Below are positions 7,676 through 7,699 of a DNA stretch of 7,699 bases, one piece after another. The DNA is from Draconibacterium sp. GTDB taxonomy: Bacteria > Bacteroidota > Bacteroidia > Bacteroidales > Prolixibacteraceae. Position 1 is the stretch's first letter; each line of letters starts with the position of its first letter. The stretch is taken from the NCBI GenBank assembly GCA_016705335.1, contig JADIYN010000081.1:1-7699 (forward strand), given 5' to 3'. Under the pieces are notes generated by a model. It saw nothing but the letters and a program-made list of their open reading frames with translations, was not told where the DNA came from and ran no database searches. Position numbers and translations under genes: made by a program.

Positions 7676-7699
7676 CAGACTTCGACTTCGCTCAGTCTG
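7676..7699. repeat. REP-like extragenic palindrome at the right edge
   Basis: CAGACT (7676-7681) and AGTCTG (7694-7699) form a 6-bp stem around a 12-nt centre. On the minus strand the core reads CTGAGCGAAGTCGAAG, the well-known core of a dispersed extragenic palindrome found in many bacterial genomes, including Bacteroidota. The element may continue past the window edge (a further complementary TGAC/GTCA is typical). It lies about 45 nt upstream of the carboxylesterase start. Confidence 0.75.

Noticed and set aside
1..7699. Five adjacent pseudogenes (degenerate polysaccharide locus)
   Set aside because: Breaks concentrate in homopolymers, and catalytic motifs remain largely intact in all genes; sequencing error explains this better.

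Overview
The window looks like a chromosomal fragment of a carbohydrate-degrading member of the Bacteroidota, probably an environmental Bacteroidales or Marinilabiliales type. This rests on the enzyme families present, AT-rich gene starts without strong Shine-Dalgarno sequences, secreted or lipoprotein N-termini, and intergenic palindromes of a kind common in that phylum. No rRNA, tRNA, CRISPR array, transposase or phage gene was seen.

All five recognisable genes are on the minus strand, so transcription runs from high to low coordinates. In that order they are: a type B carboxylesterase lipoprotein (7630 to 6070); an SGNH-type acetylesterase of the sialate O-acetylesterase / DUF303 family (5862 to about 4991); a beta-lactamase-fold serine hydrolase with an extra C-terminal domain (about 4851 to 3256); a GH127 (DUF1680) beta-L-arabinofuranosidase-type hydrolase (3241 to about 890); and the N-terminal part of a GH5 glycoside hydrolase (843 to beyond position 1). 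The last three are nearly contiguous, with gaps of 14 and about 46 nt, and are probably one transcription unit. The two upstream gaps (about 207 and 139 nt) hold GC-rich palindromic repeats. A third palindrome lies at the right edge, upstream of the carboxylesterase.

Every gene is broken by many single-base or small insertions and deletions, mostly in homopolymers, yet the conserved motifs of each family can be followed through all of them by changing frame. The simplest reading is an uncorrected, indel-rich assembly rather than five adjacent pseudogenes. Gene boundaries below span the restored genes, so no single open frame covers them.

Functionally, the set resembles part of a locus for breaking down an esterified, arabinose-containing plant polysaccharide. 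Three hydrolases of different folds could remove ester groups, GH127 could release L-arabinofuranose, and GH5 could cut a beta-linked backbone. The substrate is inferred. No SusC/SusD pair, regulator or sulfatase is visible here. I found no evidence of a wholly new system; the most unusual points are the three-esterase combination and possible active-site substitutions in GH127 and GH5 that need error-free sequence.
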